A stretch of 64,000 bases of DNA from an uncultured Desulfovibrio sp. (GTDB lineage Bacteria > Desulfobacterota > Desulfovibrionia > Desulfovibrionales > Desulfovibrionaceae). Numbering within the stretch: position 1 is the first letter of the stretch; every line of letters begins with the position of its first letter. The notes below the pieces were generated by a model. The model did not search any database and was not told the DNA's origin. It was given only the letters and a program-made list of their open reading frames with translations. Both the position numbers and the translations under genes were made by a program. The stretch spans positions 8,470-72,469 of the forward strand of contig URHE01000003.1 in assembly GCA_900547595.1 (NCBI GenBank). Direction: 5' to 3'. Shown one piece after another: positions 1 to 7,426 of this stretch.

Positions 1-514
1 TTTCCAGCAGCGCCTCGTCCCCGGCGGCAAAGATGGCGGCAAGGGCCCTGTCCAGTTCGGCCCGATTTTCCGCGCGGCCAAGCCGCAACGACGAGCCGCC
101 GGTATTGCTCTTGACAAAGAGCGGGTAGGGCAGGCGGGGCTGCCAGTTCGCCGGGGGCGGGAGCGGCAAAAATTCCCAATCGGCCGTGGGCAGCCCCGCC
201 TGGCGGAAAATCTGCTTGGCCGCGGCCTTGTTCAGCGCCAGGAACGATCCCGCCGGGCCGGAGCCCTGATAGGGGCAGCCCGCGGCATCCAGCAGCGCCT
301 GGACAAGGCCGTCCTCCCCGGGGGCTCCGTGCAGCCCGATAAAGGCGAAGTCGTGCCGCCGCGCCTCTTCCATGAGGCGATCAAAGCCGGAAAGCAGGTC
401 GAAAAATGTGACCTCATGGCCCGCATCGCGCAGGACGCCTTCAACGATGCGGGAACTGTTCAGCGAGACCTCGCGCTCAGTGGACCAGCCCCCGGCAATC
501 AAAAGAATCTTCAT
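1..514 (-). CDS. ddl: D-alanine--D-alanine ligase, N-terminal part (cut by window edge)
   Basis: ATP-grasp ligase that joins two D-alanines for peptidoglycan precursors in the cytoplasm. Only about 171 N-terminal residues lie in the window. Reading from the ATG at 514, the protein opens MKILLIAGGWSTEREVSL, the usual Ddl start (glycine-rich turn followed by EREVSL). It later shows GLHGAPGEDG and VKSNTGGSS, which correspond to the Ddl N-domain and the start of the ATP-grasp domain. The start lies inside the 3' end of the upstream HD-domain gene (38 bp overlap), so the two are probably translationally coupled. The catalytic C-terminal domain is outside the window, so integrity cannot be judged. 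Confidence 0.88.
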   Translation of the reverse strand, partial: MKILLIAGGWSTEREVSLNSSRIVEGVLRDAGHEVTFFDLLSGFDRLMEEARRHDFAFIGLHGAPGEDGLVQALLDAAGCPYQGSGPAGSFLALNKAAAKQIFRQAGLPTADWEFLPLPPPANWQPRLPYPLFVKSNTGGSSLRLGRAENRAELDRALAAIFAAGDEALLE

Positions 515-1148
515 GGAGTTTCCATCCAAGTTGCGCCGCAAGGGCGCGTTCAATGGTCACGGCCTGCTCGTGGGCGGCGCGGATGCCCGCGCGGGCGCGG
601 TCGTCACGCCCGTAGCGGGTGAGCAGGTCCTCAAACCGTTCCTCAAGGGTCACGCAGGCGTCGTGGCGCACGCGCTTGTCGGCATAAATGACAAAGAACG
701 GCAGCGCGCAGATGCCGGGGCCGTCCGGCACCGCCCAGGGCCAGTGCACATGGAGCAGGACGCCACGGGCGATGCCGTAATGGCGCGTTTCGGCCAGCGC
801 CCACGAGGCGCCAAGCTGGGCGTGGCTGCCGCCATGGAGCAGACAGTAGGTTTTTGCAAGATCGTGCAGCAGGGCCGCCGCGCGCACGGTCCCGACCTGG
901 ACGGGGAGGCCCAGGTCAGCCGCGCGGCGCGCAAGTTCGGTGGCGATATGCGCCACCATGCGCGAATGGCGCTCCACATTGGGGAGCATGCCGTATTTGC
1001 GCCAGAGCGCGAAACACGCGGCATCATCCGGCGGCGGGGGCAGGCCGGCCCCGGCGCGCACGGCGAGCTCCGGGAGCTCCGGCAGACAGGAAAAGGGATG
1101 CCCTTCGCCTGTGGGGCACTGGTGAGGTGAACGATCCGGCGCGCGCAT
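477..1148 (-). CDS. HD-domain phosphohydrolase
   Basis: A 223-residue protein with HD-superfamily metal-binding motifs: a first His near HSRMVAHIA, the HD pair in ALLHDLAK, further His residues in HGGSHAQLG and HVHWPW, and a distal Asp in YADKRV. These are typical of metal-dependent phosphohydrolases acting on nucleotides or phosphate esters; the substrate cannot be told from sequence. It is followed by ddl with a 38 bp overlap, so it is probably co-transcribed with a cell-wall gene. Its start is divergent from the membrane protein gene at 1307. The first 30 residues precede the HD fold and contain two Cys residues of unknown role; a later start is possible. Confidence 0.75.
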   Translation of the reverse strand: MRAPDRSPHQCPTGEGHPFSCLPELPELAVRAGAGLPPPPDDAACFALWRKYGMLPNVERHSRMVAHIATELARRAADLGLPVQVGTVRAAALLHDLAKTYCLLHGGSHAQLGASWALAETRHYGIARGVLLHVHWPWAVPDGPGICALPFFVIYADKRVRHDACVTLEERFEDLLTRYGRDDRARAGIRAAHEQAVTIERALAAQLGWKLHEDSFDCRGLVH

Positions 1149-1214
1149 GGCGCGACCTTACCCTTGATGCGGCGTGCTGGCAAGCGGCGGGGAAGGAATG
1201 TCCGGCCTGTCCTC

Positions 1215-1243
1215 TTGGCGACCGGGCGCGATGCGGGTATGCT
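1215..1243 (+). promoter_or_regulatory. Candidate sigma-70 promoter for the GT-C-like gene
   Basis: TTGGCG at 1215-1220 and TATGCT at 1238-1243 are separated by 17 bp. They lie 63 bp upstream of the ATG at 1307, in the 158 bp divergent gap. Found by eye only. Confidence 0.45.
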
Positions 1244-1306
1244 CCGCACCGGATACGGCCCGGCGGCCATTTTCCGCAACAACGTTCTGCCAGACCCGGA
1301 GGGATC

Positions 1307-3034
1307 ATGGGCCCTTTCCAGCGCCGAATCCGGAACTTCCTGCCCTGGGCCGTGGCCGCGCTCGTGCCCGCGGCCTATCTTGTCCTCTACACGCCGTATG
1401 GCATGGACACCACGGATTTCGGCTATTTTTACGGCTATGCCTGGCGCATTCTCGACGGCCAGATGCCGTACCGGGATTTTTCCTATATCAAACCAGCCCT
1501 GCCGCTTTACTGGCATGCCTTCTGGCTCTGGCTCACGCCGGAACATCTTGGCGTGCTGGCGGGCAAGGCCGGTTTTCTGGCGACCATGCTCGCGGCATCC
1601 TGGTGTGCCGCCGCGTATCTCGGGCGCATTTTCCGCCTGACGGCGTTGGGACTGTCCCTGCCCCTGCTTGCCACCTGCGGCTTTGTCTGGGGCGTGCATT
1701 CCTTTCCCCATATGCCCTGGCACACGGCGGACGGCGTGCTTTTCGCCGGGGGCGCGCTGCTGGCGGGGGTGTCCGGCTGGCCGCTGCTCGCGGGTCTGCT
1801 CGCGGGCTGTGCCATGCTCTGCAAGCAGTCCTTTCTTCTGGTGCCGCCGGCGGTGGTGGCGCTGGTCTGGCTGGAGCGCTCCTGGCGTGAGGCGCTCCGT
1901 TGCGTGGCGGGCTGGCTGGGGACGCTGGCGGCAGCGTGGCTCTTTCTCCGGGCCGGGGGCGCGCTGGAGGCGTTCTCCCGCATGACCACGGGCCAGCTCG
2001 ACATCCGCGAGGCGCTGGATGCCGGCATCTATATCTATGCGCGCCAGAACTGGCTTTTCCCTCTCGCCGCCGCGGCGCCGTGGCTTGTGGCCCGGCTCGC
2101 CGGCAAACGGCTTCCGGCGTGGCTGTCTCCGGCCTATGTGTATCTGGCCCTCCTGACGGTCTGGTATGTGCGCGAGGTCCTCGTCAAGGAGGGCTGGATC
2201 GGGTACGGCGCCTCCTGGCCGACGCTCTTCATGGTGCTCGGCGGGGTGTGCGTGCTCTTTCCTCATGCCTTTCTCGTGCCCTGGCTGCGCGATGCCAGGA
2301 CTCCCCGGCCCCGTCTGCGGGCGGCGGCGGGCCTTGGCGCCGGGCTGGTGGCCGCCTGGTCGGTGGCCATCAGCGGCGGATACAAGATTCCGGCCTTTTT
2401 TGCCGTGCCGCTGCTTTTCTCTCTTTTCGCCGTCCATGCGCGACTCGGGGGCAAGGTGCGGCCCCTTGCCTGGGCGGCCCTGGCGGCCGGACTCGTCATA
2501 TTCGGCGCCGGGTACCAGTATCCATATGTATTCCCCGAACGGCCCATGCCGCGCGCGGCATTGATCCATGACGCGGGCAGTGTCTATCCCCGGGCGGCGG
2601 GCGTCATGGTGGATGCGGATATGCTTGGCCGTCTTGCCGAGCTCAAGGCCCTGCGCGCAAAATACGGCCCCGCCTACAAGACGCTGCCCGGTTTTTCCTT
2701 TGCCTACTATCTTAATGGCGACAGGCCCATCTATGGATCGGACTGGCTCATCGACTGGGAGATCAACGGCGAAGTGGACCGCCTGTATCAGGAATTGCTG
2801 GACAAAAAGCTCACGGTATTCATGGAGCGGGACCAGATGGAGGCCGAACGGGCCGATGCGTATGACCGCGCGGGCTACGGTGTGCCCCAGCGGGTGCGGC
2901 GATACTGGCGGGTAGTGGAGGAGACGCCGCATTTCGTTGTCCTCCAGCCGCCGTCGGAAGAGATAAGCCCCGCTTCCGGCGCCGCGGCGGGGGGGACGCC
3001 TGCCGCTCCCGCCACCCTTCCCGCGCGACAGTGA
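1307..3034 (+). CDS. Polytopic membrane protein, GT-C-type glycosyltransferase-like
   Basis: A 575-residue protein with roughly ten hydrophobic segments. The first is at residues about 10-25, followed by a periplasmic-type loop with acidic residues (GMDTTDFGYFYGYAWRILDG). That arrangement, one transmembrane segment then a loop with Asp residues, is the hallmark of GT-C transferases that use polyprenyl-linked sugars (ArnT/PMT-like). The C-terminal 150 residues form a soluble domain. The start is fixed by a GGAGGG ribosome site at 1298-1303 just before the ATG; open frame continues upstream but without an RBS. The sugar donor and acceptor are unknown. A non-enzymatic membrane protein cannot be excluded. 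Confidence 0.7.
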   Translation: MGPFQRRIRNFLPWAVAALVPAAYLVLYTPYGMDTTDFGYFYGYAWRILDGQMPYRDFSYIKPALPLYWHAFWLWLTPEHLGVLAGKAGFLATMLAASWCAAAYLGRIFRLTALGLSLPLLATCGFVWGVHSFPHMPWHTADGVLFAGGALLAGVSGWPLLAGLLAGCAMLCKQSFLLVPPAVVALVWLERSWREALRCVAGWLGTLAAAWLFLRAGGALEAFSRMTTGQLDIREALDAGIYIYARQNWLFPLAAAAPWLVARLAGKRLPAWLSPAYVYLALLTVWYVREVLVKEGWIGYGASWPTLFMVLGGVCVLFPHAFLVPWLRDARTPRPRLRAAAGLGAGLVAAWSVAISGGYKIPAFFAVPLLFSLFAVHARLGGKVRPLAWAALAAGLVIFGAGYQYPYVFPERPMPRAALIHDAGSVYPRAAGVMVDADMLGRLAELKALRAKYGPAYKTLPGFSFAYYLNGDRPIYGSDWLIDWEINGEVDRLYQELLDKKLTVFMERDQMEAERADAYDRAGYGVPQRVRRYWRVVEETPHFVVLQPPSEEISPASGAAAGGTPAAPATLPARQ

Positions 3035-3152
3035 AGCGGCGCCCGGCAGCGGATGCGCTGCGGAGGCGAACCTTGCCACCTGATGCGCTGAACGGTAGAG
3101 TGGGAGCATTCCGCCGGCCCGCAAAGCGCCGCGTTTGTCCCGAGGATGCGCC

Positions 3153-4619
3153 ATGCCGCCGTTTTCCAATACCACTGAAAGTACGCGCCTGATTCTCGAC
3201 AGCCTGCCCATGGGCGTGCTCTTCTGCGACAGGGAGGGCATCATCCGCTTTGTCAACAAGGCGTATGCGGACCTGCTCGGGCAGGCTCCCGACGCGCTGC
3301 TGGGACGGGACATCACGGAGGTCATTCCCCATTCCCGCGCCCAGGTGGTCATGCGTGAAGGCCATCCGGAAATGGGCGAGCTGTGCCAGCTCGGGCCGGG
3401 GAGCGCCCAGCCCGTGGTGGTCAACCGCATCCCGGTGCGCGACAGCCTGGGCCAGGTGGCGGGCATGGTGTCGCAGGCGCTGTTCAACGATCCGCAGGAA
3501 CTCCAGCGTCTTTCCGCAAAAATCGAACGCCTTGACCGCAAGATCACTCATTACAAGCGGCGCATCCAGGCGAGCCTTGCGCCGCAATACAGCCTGTCGA
3601 GCATCCTCGGTGAAAGCGCGGTCATGCGCCGTCTGAAACGGCAGGTACAGCACTATGCCCGGCTGGACGAGCCGGTGCTCATCCTCGGCGCCACAGGCGC
3701 GGGCAAGGAGCTGTTCGCCCACGCGCTCCATGCCGAAAGCCCCCGCGCCGAAGGGCCGCTTGTCTGCATCAACTGCGCGGCCATCCCCAAGGACCTGTTT
3801 GAATCGGAACTCTTCGGCTATGCGCGGGGGGCGTTTTCCGGAGCGCGGCAAGACGGCAAGATCGGCCAGATAGAACTGGCGGACAAGGGGACATTGTTTC
3901 TGGATGAGATCGGAGAAATGCCGCCGGAGATACAGGCAAAACTCCTGCGCGTGCTGGAAAGCCGAAGCGTCTGCCGTGTGGGGTCGGTCACGGCCCATAC
4001 CGTCGATTTCCGCCTTGTGGCGGCCACAAACCGGCACATGGCGGCCATGCTCCATGCCGGTTCCTTCCGCGAGGACCTGTATTACCGCATCAATACCTTT
4101 GTGCTTGAGATTCCGCCGCTGTGCGAGCGCGCGGAAGATATTCCGCTGATAGCGCGGCACACGCTGGCGCGCATGGGGCTTGAGCAGACGCGGTTTTCCG
4201 CCAGGGCCGAGGCCGCCATGCGGGCCTTTTCCTGGCCGGGCAATGTGCGCCAGCTGCACAATGCCGTGGTGCATGCTGCCACCATGCGGCAGGGGGACGT
4301 CATCGAGGTGGAGGACTTTCCGCCAGAAACCCTGCCTGCCATGACTGTGCGGGAAAACGCCGGCGGAAATGGGGGCGGTGCGGCGGCCACGCGTCGTGAC
4401 GGGGGCGTCCGCATGCCGTCCGGTAGGGAAATCGAACTCCACGGCGTCAGGGCGGATGCGGAGGCGCTTGCCATCCGGCAGGCGCTCGCCGCCCACGGCG
4501 GTAATGTCGCGGCCACGGCGCGCACCCTGGGCATCGCCCGGGCCACGCTGTATGCCAAGCTGACCAGATACGGCATCGTGCCGCAAAGGGCAGGCGTGCC
4601 GCGTCTTTTGGGCCATTGA
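3153..4619 (+). CDS. PAS-domain sigma-54-dependent transcriptional activator
   Basis: A 488-residue regulator in three parts. An N-terminal PAS sensor spans about residues 8-110, followed by a coiled linker (LSAKIERLDRKITHYKRR). The AAA+ domain (about 155-390) has Walker A GATGAGKE, Walker B LFLDEIGEM and arginine-finger region REDLYYR. A C-terminal Fis-type helix-turn-helix is at about 440-480 (NVAATARTLGIARATLYAKL). The loop that contacts sigma-54 reads GAFSGA instead of the usual GAFTGA. No receiver domain is present, so it probably senses a small ligand or redox state directly. The ATG at 3153 has GAGGA seven bases upstream; a TTG at 3135 is in frame but lacks a ribosome site. No adjacent target gene is obvious. 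Confidence 0.9.
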   Translation: MPPFSNTTESTRLILDSLPMGVLFCDREGIIRFVNKAYADLLGQAPDALLGRDITEVIPHSRAQVVMREGHPEMGELCQLGPGSAQPVVVNRIPVRDSLGQVAGMVSQALFNDPQELQRLSAKIERLDRKITHYKRRIQASLAPQYSLSSILGESAVMRRLKRQVQHYARLDEPVLILGATGAGKELFAHALHAESPRAEGPLVCINCAAIPKDLFESELFGYARGAFSGARQDGKIGQIELADKGTLFLDEIGEMPPEIQAKLLRVLESRSVCRVGSVTAHTVDFRLVAATNRHMAAMLHAGSFREDLYYRINTFVLEIPPLCERAEDIPLIARHTLARMGLEQTRFSARAEAAMRAFSWPGNVRQLHNAVVHAATMRQGDVIEVEDFPPETLPAMTVRENAGGNGGGAAATRRDGGVRMPSGREIELHGVRADAEALAIRQALAAHGGNVAATARTLGIARATLYAKLTRYGIVPQRAGVPRLLGH

Positions 4620-4621
4620 GG

Positions 4622-4643
4622 CCCGGGGCATTTCCGGGTTTTT
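4622..4643 (+). terminator. Intrinsic terminator after the sigma-54 regulator
   Basis: Stem CCCGG (4622-4626) with CCGGG (4634-4638), seven-base loop, followed by TTTTT, immediately after the stop at 4619. Confidence 0.6.
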
Positions 4644-4755
4644 GAACCGTCCGGATGCGGGCATATCCTCTCTGAAGGAGATGTATGCCGACAGACGGGA
4701 ATGCAAAAATTATTTGCATTCCCTCGCAAGGGAGCATGTGCGCCCTGGGGAATGC

Positions 4756-4784
4756 TTGACAATGATCTGTGAAATTTTTATGCT
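4756..4784 (+). promoter_or_regulatory. Promoter of tRNA-Ser
   Basis: TTGACA at 4756-4761, 17 bp spacer, TATGCT at 4779-4784. It lies 17 bp before the mature tRNA start, consistent with a strong sigma-70 tRNA promoter. Confidence 0.75.
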
Positions 4785-4801
4785 CATGAGACGGTTTTTC
4801 T

Positions 4802-4896
4802 GGAGAGGTGTCCGAGTCGGCCGAAGGAGCTCGCCTGCTAAGCGAGTATACGGGCTTAAACCTGTATCGAGGGTTCAAATCCCTCCCTCTCCGCCA
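4802..4896 (+). tRNA. tRNA-Ser (anticodon GCT)
   Basis: Class II tRNA with acceptor stem GGAGAGG/CCTCTCC, anticodon stem CTCGC/GCGAG enclosing CTGCTAA (anticodon GCT, reads AGC/AGU), a long variable arm as expected for Ser, T-loop GGTTCAAATCC, and an encoded CCA at 4894-4896. Its 3' end is followed by integrase-like debris, so it is a likely integration target. Confidence 0.95.
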
Positions 4897-4921
4897 ATAA
4901 AGTTTTCAGCAAAGTACGAAG

Positions 4922-4955
4922 AAGCCCGCAACGCCTTGAGCAGAGCGGGCTTTTT
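4922..4955 (+). terminator. Intrinsic terminator after tRNA-Ser
   Basis: AAGCCCGC at 4922-4929 pairs with GCGGGCTT at 4945-4952, followed by further T residues. It lies 26 bp after the tRNA. Confidence 0.75.
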
Positions 4956-5006
4956 CTGTTTTTAGTGCGCATTGGCGTTCGCTGAAATCCGTTGACAGCC
5001 ACGAAA

Positions 5007-5068
5007 AAGGGGGGGCAACAATGGGGGCAAGTTGCGGCGGCGCAGTTGCCCCTTTCAGGAGTTGCCCA
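5007..5068. repeat. Cluster of inverted GGGCAA / TTGCCC repeats
   Basis: Within about 60 bp there are two direct copies of a GGGGGCAA element and, slightly downstream, two inverted copies (GTTGCCCC and GTTGCCCA). They lie between the tRNA terminator and the integrase-like start at 5069. Paired short repeats next to an integrase start are what arm-type integrase binding sites look like, but this is inferred from position only. Confidence 0.4.
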
Positions 5069-5345
5069 CATGTCTTTCAAGTTGACAGATACCGCCAACC
5101 CACATTGCTCCGCGCCGGGGACGGCTTGTCGCAATGCGGGACCCCAGGCGGCAGACACAGCCCCGCCTTTCATAGCCAAGATTACGGAAAATGCCAGGAA
5201 TATTGATATCGATAAAAAACGCCATGCTTGCAATAGTGGCTTCGCTATCGCCCAGATACGCCTCTGGATGAATTGTAGGGAGGTGTACACATATTCAAAA
5301 CGACGCGGCAAGGAAAGCTATCCTGTCCGCGTCGCCCTATTTTGA
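5069..5345 (+). pseudogene. Degraded tyrosine-integrase N-terminus (remnant)
   Basis: From the ATG at 5069, with AGGAG just upstream, the frame opens MSFKLTDTA and, after about ten unrelated residues, continues CRNAGPQAADTAPP. Integrases of the P4/phage family that target tRNA 3' ends typically begin with a KLTDTAIRNAKP-like arm-binding segment, so this looks like that segment broken by small changes. The rest of the frame to 5345 has no integrase catalytic residues (no R...HxxR...Y). Its location, 172 bp behind tRNA-Ser, fits an integrase. The match is short and made by eye, so this is a suggestion only. Confidence 0.35.
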
Positions 5346-5383
5346 GGTTTTCAAAAATATCGGCAATGCATTCTTTTCAGATA

Positions 5384-6013
5384 CTACCAGACATTCCTGT
5401 GTATCCTGTCCCCTACCTTGATAATTTTCTGTTTGCAAATGTGCGCATTTTCCGCTGGATAGCCAATAGCCAGAAAACAGGTGAACTCATATCCTTCCGG
5501 GGAATGGACAAGCCGCTTCACATGTTCCGGCTCATTGCCAATAGGGATTCGGAAAGCGCAGGCCAGCCCTTCCGCTGTCGCCGCCAATAAAATATTTTCC
5601 ACAGCGGCCCAGGCGGAAGCGAAGTAGTTTAAGGAACTTTGGTCAACAGGCTGACAGAGGGGGCAATCTTTCTGCCGGAAAAAAGGCAGGACCAGGCAAT
5701 TGCTCTGAATGAGCATCCGCTGTTGTTTTGGCAAAGCATCCACAAACATTGCATGTTCATCCCTGTCCATGTTGCCTGAAGCGGCGATAAGGCCAGTCTG
5801 TTGAATATTTTCCGTATTTTCGGCCACTGGCGCGACAAGGCGCGAAATATTCTCACGCCCGCGCACCACGACAAATTCAAACTGGCGCAAATGGTCATTG
5901 GTGGGTGCCTTGAAAGCTGCCCCAAGAATTTTTTCAAGAACTTCATCACTTACTTCACGGTCGGAAAGATCACGGATGGTGCGCCGTTTTTCCAGAACTT
6001 CATAAAAATCCAT
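5384..6013 (-). CDS. Nitroreductase-family flavoprotein
   Basis: A 209-residue protein of the FMN-dependent nitroreductase fold. The N-terminal FMN-phosphate motif is visible (EKRRTIRDLSDREVSDEVL), followed by the family block ILGAAFKAPTNDHLRQFEFVVV, a central helix (FASAWAAVENILLAATAEGL) and the C-terminal FLAIGYP strand. It would reduce nitro compounds, quinones or other electrophiles with NAD(P)H in the cytoplasm; the substrate is unknown. It is transcribed divergently from the AraC-type regulator at 6121 across a 107 bp gap, so it is the probable regulatory target. The local base composition is clearly AT-richer than the surrounding genes, suggesting acquisition by transfer. Confidence 0.85.
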   Translation of the reverse strand: MDFYEVLEKRRTIRDLSDREVSDEVLEKILGAAFKAPTNDHLRQFEFVVVRGRENISRLVAPVAENTENIQQTGLIAASGNMDRDEHAMFVDALPKQQRMLIQSNCLVLPFFRQKDCPLCQPVDQSSLNYFASAWAAVENILLAATAEGLACAFRIPIGNEPEHVKRLVHSPEGYEFTCFLAIGYPAENAHICKQKIIKVGDRIHRNVW

Positions 6014-6120
6014 GAGAGTATGCCTCGCTGTTTTTTGGCTGTAAGCCGTTGTCTTTTCCGCAAGGATACACTATTTTTTGTTGAATACTTGCCTTATCGT
6101 CAAAAATATTTGTCGCAGAT

Positions 6121-6999
6121 TTGTATGCGGCAGTAAAAAAGCTCATCGCAGTGGAAGCAACAATTACTCCGTTTGAACTGCCCGACACGAGCAACCACTC
6201 CTTCTTTTTTGTGGATGCGAGCATTCCACCCTCGGTGGAAGCGAAGTTGCACAGGCATGATGCCTGGGAGCTGCTCTACGTCCTCCACGGCCATGGCAGA
6301 AGGACAGCGGGAGATACGGTACAGCCCTTTGTTGCCGGAGATGTGGCCTTAATACCGCCTGACATGATTCATCATTGGGCATTTGCACCTGATTCGGCTG
6401 ATGAAAACGGGAATATCAGCTATTTGATGGTGGCTTTCAGCCATAATTTCGTTGAAGAGTGCCAAAAAACCTTCCCGGAGATACGCAATCGGCTGGCTGA
6501 GATTAAATTCCCCTCCAATGCGTTGCAATTTGGGGAGAATAGCGCAAAGACGTTACGCGACAGGCTGATACGGATGCGCGAGGGGGACGAACTGGCACGA
6601 TTATGTGAAATGCTCCGACTACTGCCTGAAATATTTACTGCCACTGAACGAGTCCTTGCGGGCAGGCCAATCCAGATTGAACGGGATGTACAGCGATTAC
6701 AGCAAGTATGCACCTATGTAATGCGCCACTATACCCATCAGATCACGCTCAAAGATATCGCTTCCGAAGTGGGCATGAACCGCTCCGCATTCTGCACATG
6801 GTTCAAACGCTGCAAGGATATGACATTTTCCCAGTTCCTCACCCAGTATCGTTTGAATACGGCAAAAGAACTTCTGGAAAGCTCAGAAAAACATATTTCC
6901 AAAATATGCTATCTGGTCGGTTTTAATGACTTGCCGCATTTTGTTCGTGTCTTCAAAAAGGCTTTTGGCGTTTCACCATCGCGTTACAGGAAAATGTAG
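6121..6999 (+). CDS. AraC-family transcriptional regulator with cupin sensor
   Basis: A 292-residue regulator. Residues about 15-110 form a cupin-like AraC binding domain (HRHDAWELLYVLHGHG, then PFVAGDVALIPPDMIHHW). The C-terminal 100 residues hold the two helix-turn-helix motifs (ITLKDIASEVGMNRSAFCTW and ISKICYLVGFNDLPHFVRVF) and end in the family signature KKAFGVSPSRYRKM. The only frame-consistent starts are TTG at 6121 and GTG at 6151; neither has a clear ribosome site, so the start is uncertain. It is divergent from the nitroreductase gene and probably controls it and itself. It shares the AT-rich composition of the islet (one sampled 60 bp stretch is about 43% GC). Confidence 0.88.
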   Translation: MYAAVKKLIAVEATITPFELPDTSNHSFFFVDASIPPSVEAKLHRHDAWELLYVLHGHGRRTAGDTVQPFVAGDVALIPPDMIHHWAFAPDSADENGNISYLMVAFSHNFVEECQKTFPEIRNRLAEIKFPSNALQFGENSAKTLRDRLIRMREGDELARLCEMLRLLPEIFTATERVLAGRPIQIERDVQRLQQVCTYVMRHYTHQITLKDIASEVGMNRSAFCTWFKRCKDMTFSQFLTQYRLNTAKELLESSEKHISKICYLVGFNDLPHFVRVFKKAFGVSPSRYRKM

Positions 7000-7426
7000 C
7001 AGAACAGCCGAAAATTCCAGATGAATTACACCAATATCGATAAAATTTATCTTTGATTTGTTTATGGTTGTCCATGATACTCCAGTCTGGAATGGAAAAA
7101 TCCAATATATCACTACGTTATATATGCGATAAGCCAATTATCTGGACGGGCTGAGAGAATCCGCCGGGAATTCCGCTGCCAAGGGACAGCTATAGTGCCA
7201 TGGTGAGAGGGACAATCGAAATGTCATCGATCCGTTTTTCGTTGCCTTCTGAAAACGAATCGCTCAATATTGTGATGCAGAATCATCAGCACGCGGACCT
7301 TGCGATTGATGCGCGCCGCATAAGGGCGCGATGCCAAGGGCCAGAATCCGTGAAGCGCGTGGAAAACCTTCCGGCGCGATGGCGTGGACGGCGCACGCGG
7401 CAGCGGGTTCGCTGTCGCGCCGCCCC
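7000..7426. other. Intergenic stretch between islet and antiporter gene
   Basis: The first 150 bp are AT-rich like the AraC islet. GC content rises to the genome-typical level from about 7200. Short open frames exist on both strands, but none has a ribosome site or a recognisable protein. No repeat of the tRNA-Ser 3' end was found here by eye. I see no convincing function. Confidence 0.5.

Noticed and set aside
650..3547. 965-residue minus-strand open frame
   Set aside because: It is antisense to the GT-C-like and sigma-54 genes, highly Arg/Pro/Gly-rich, and matches no family. Long antisense frames are expected at this GC content.
7000..7426. attR repeat of the tRNA-Ser 3' end
   Set aside because: No stretch resembling the last 20 bases of the tRNA was seen, so the island boundary on this side is only a composition change.
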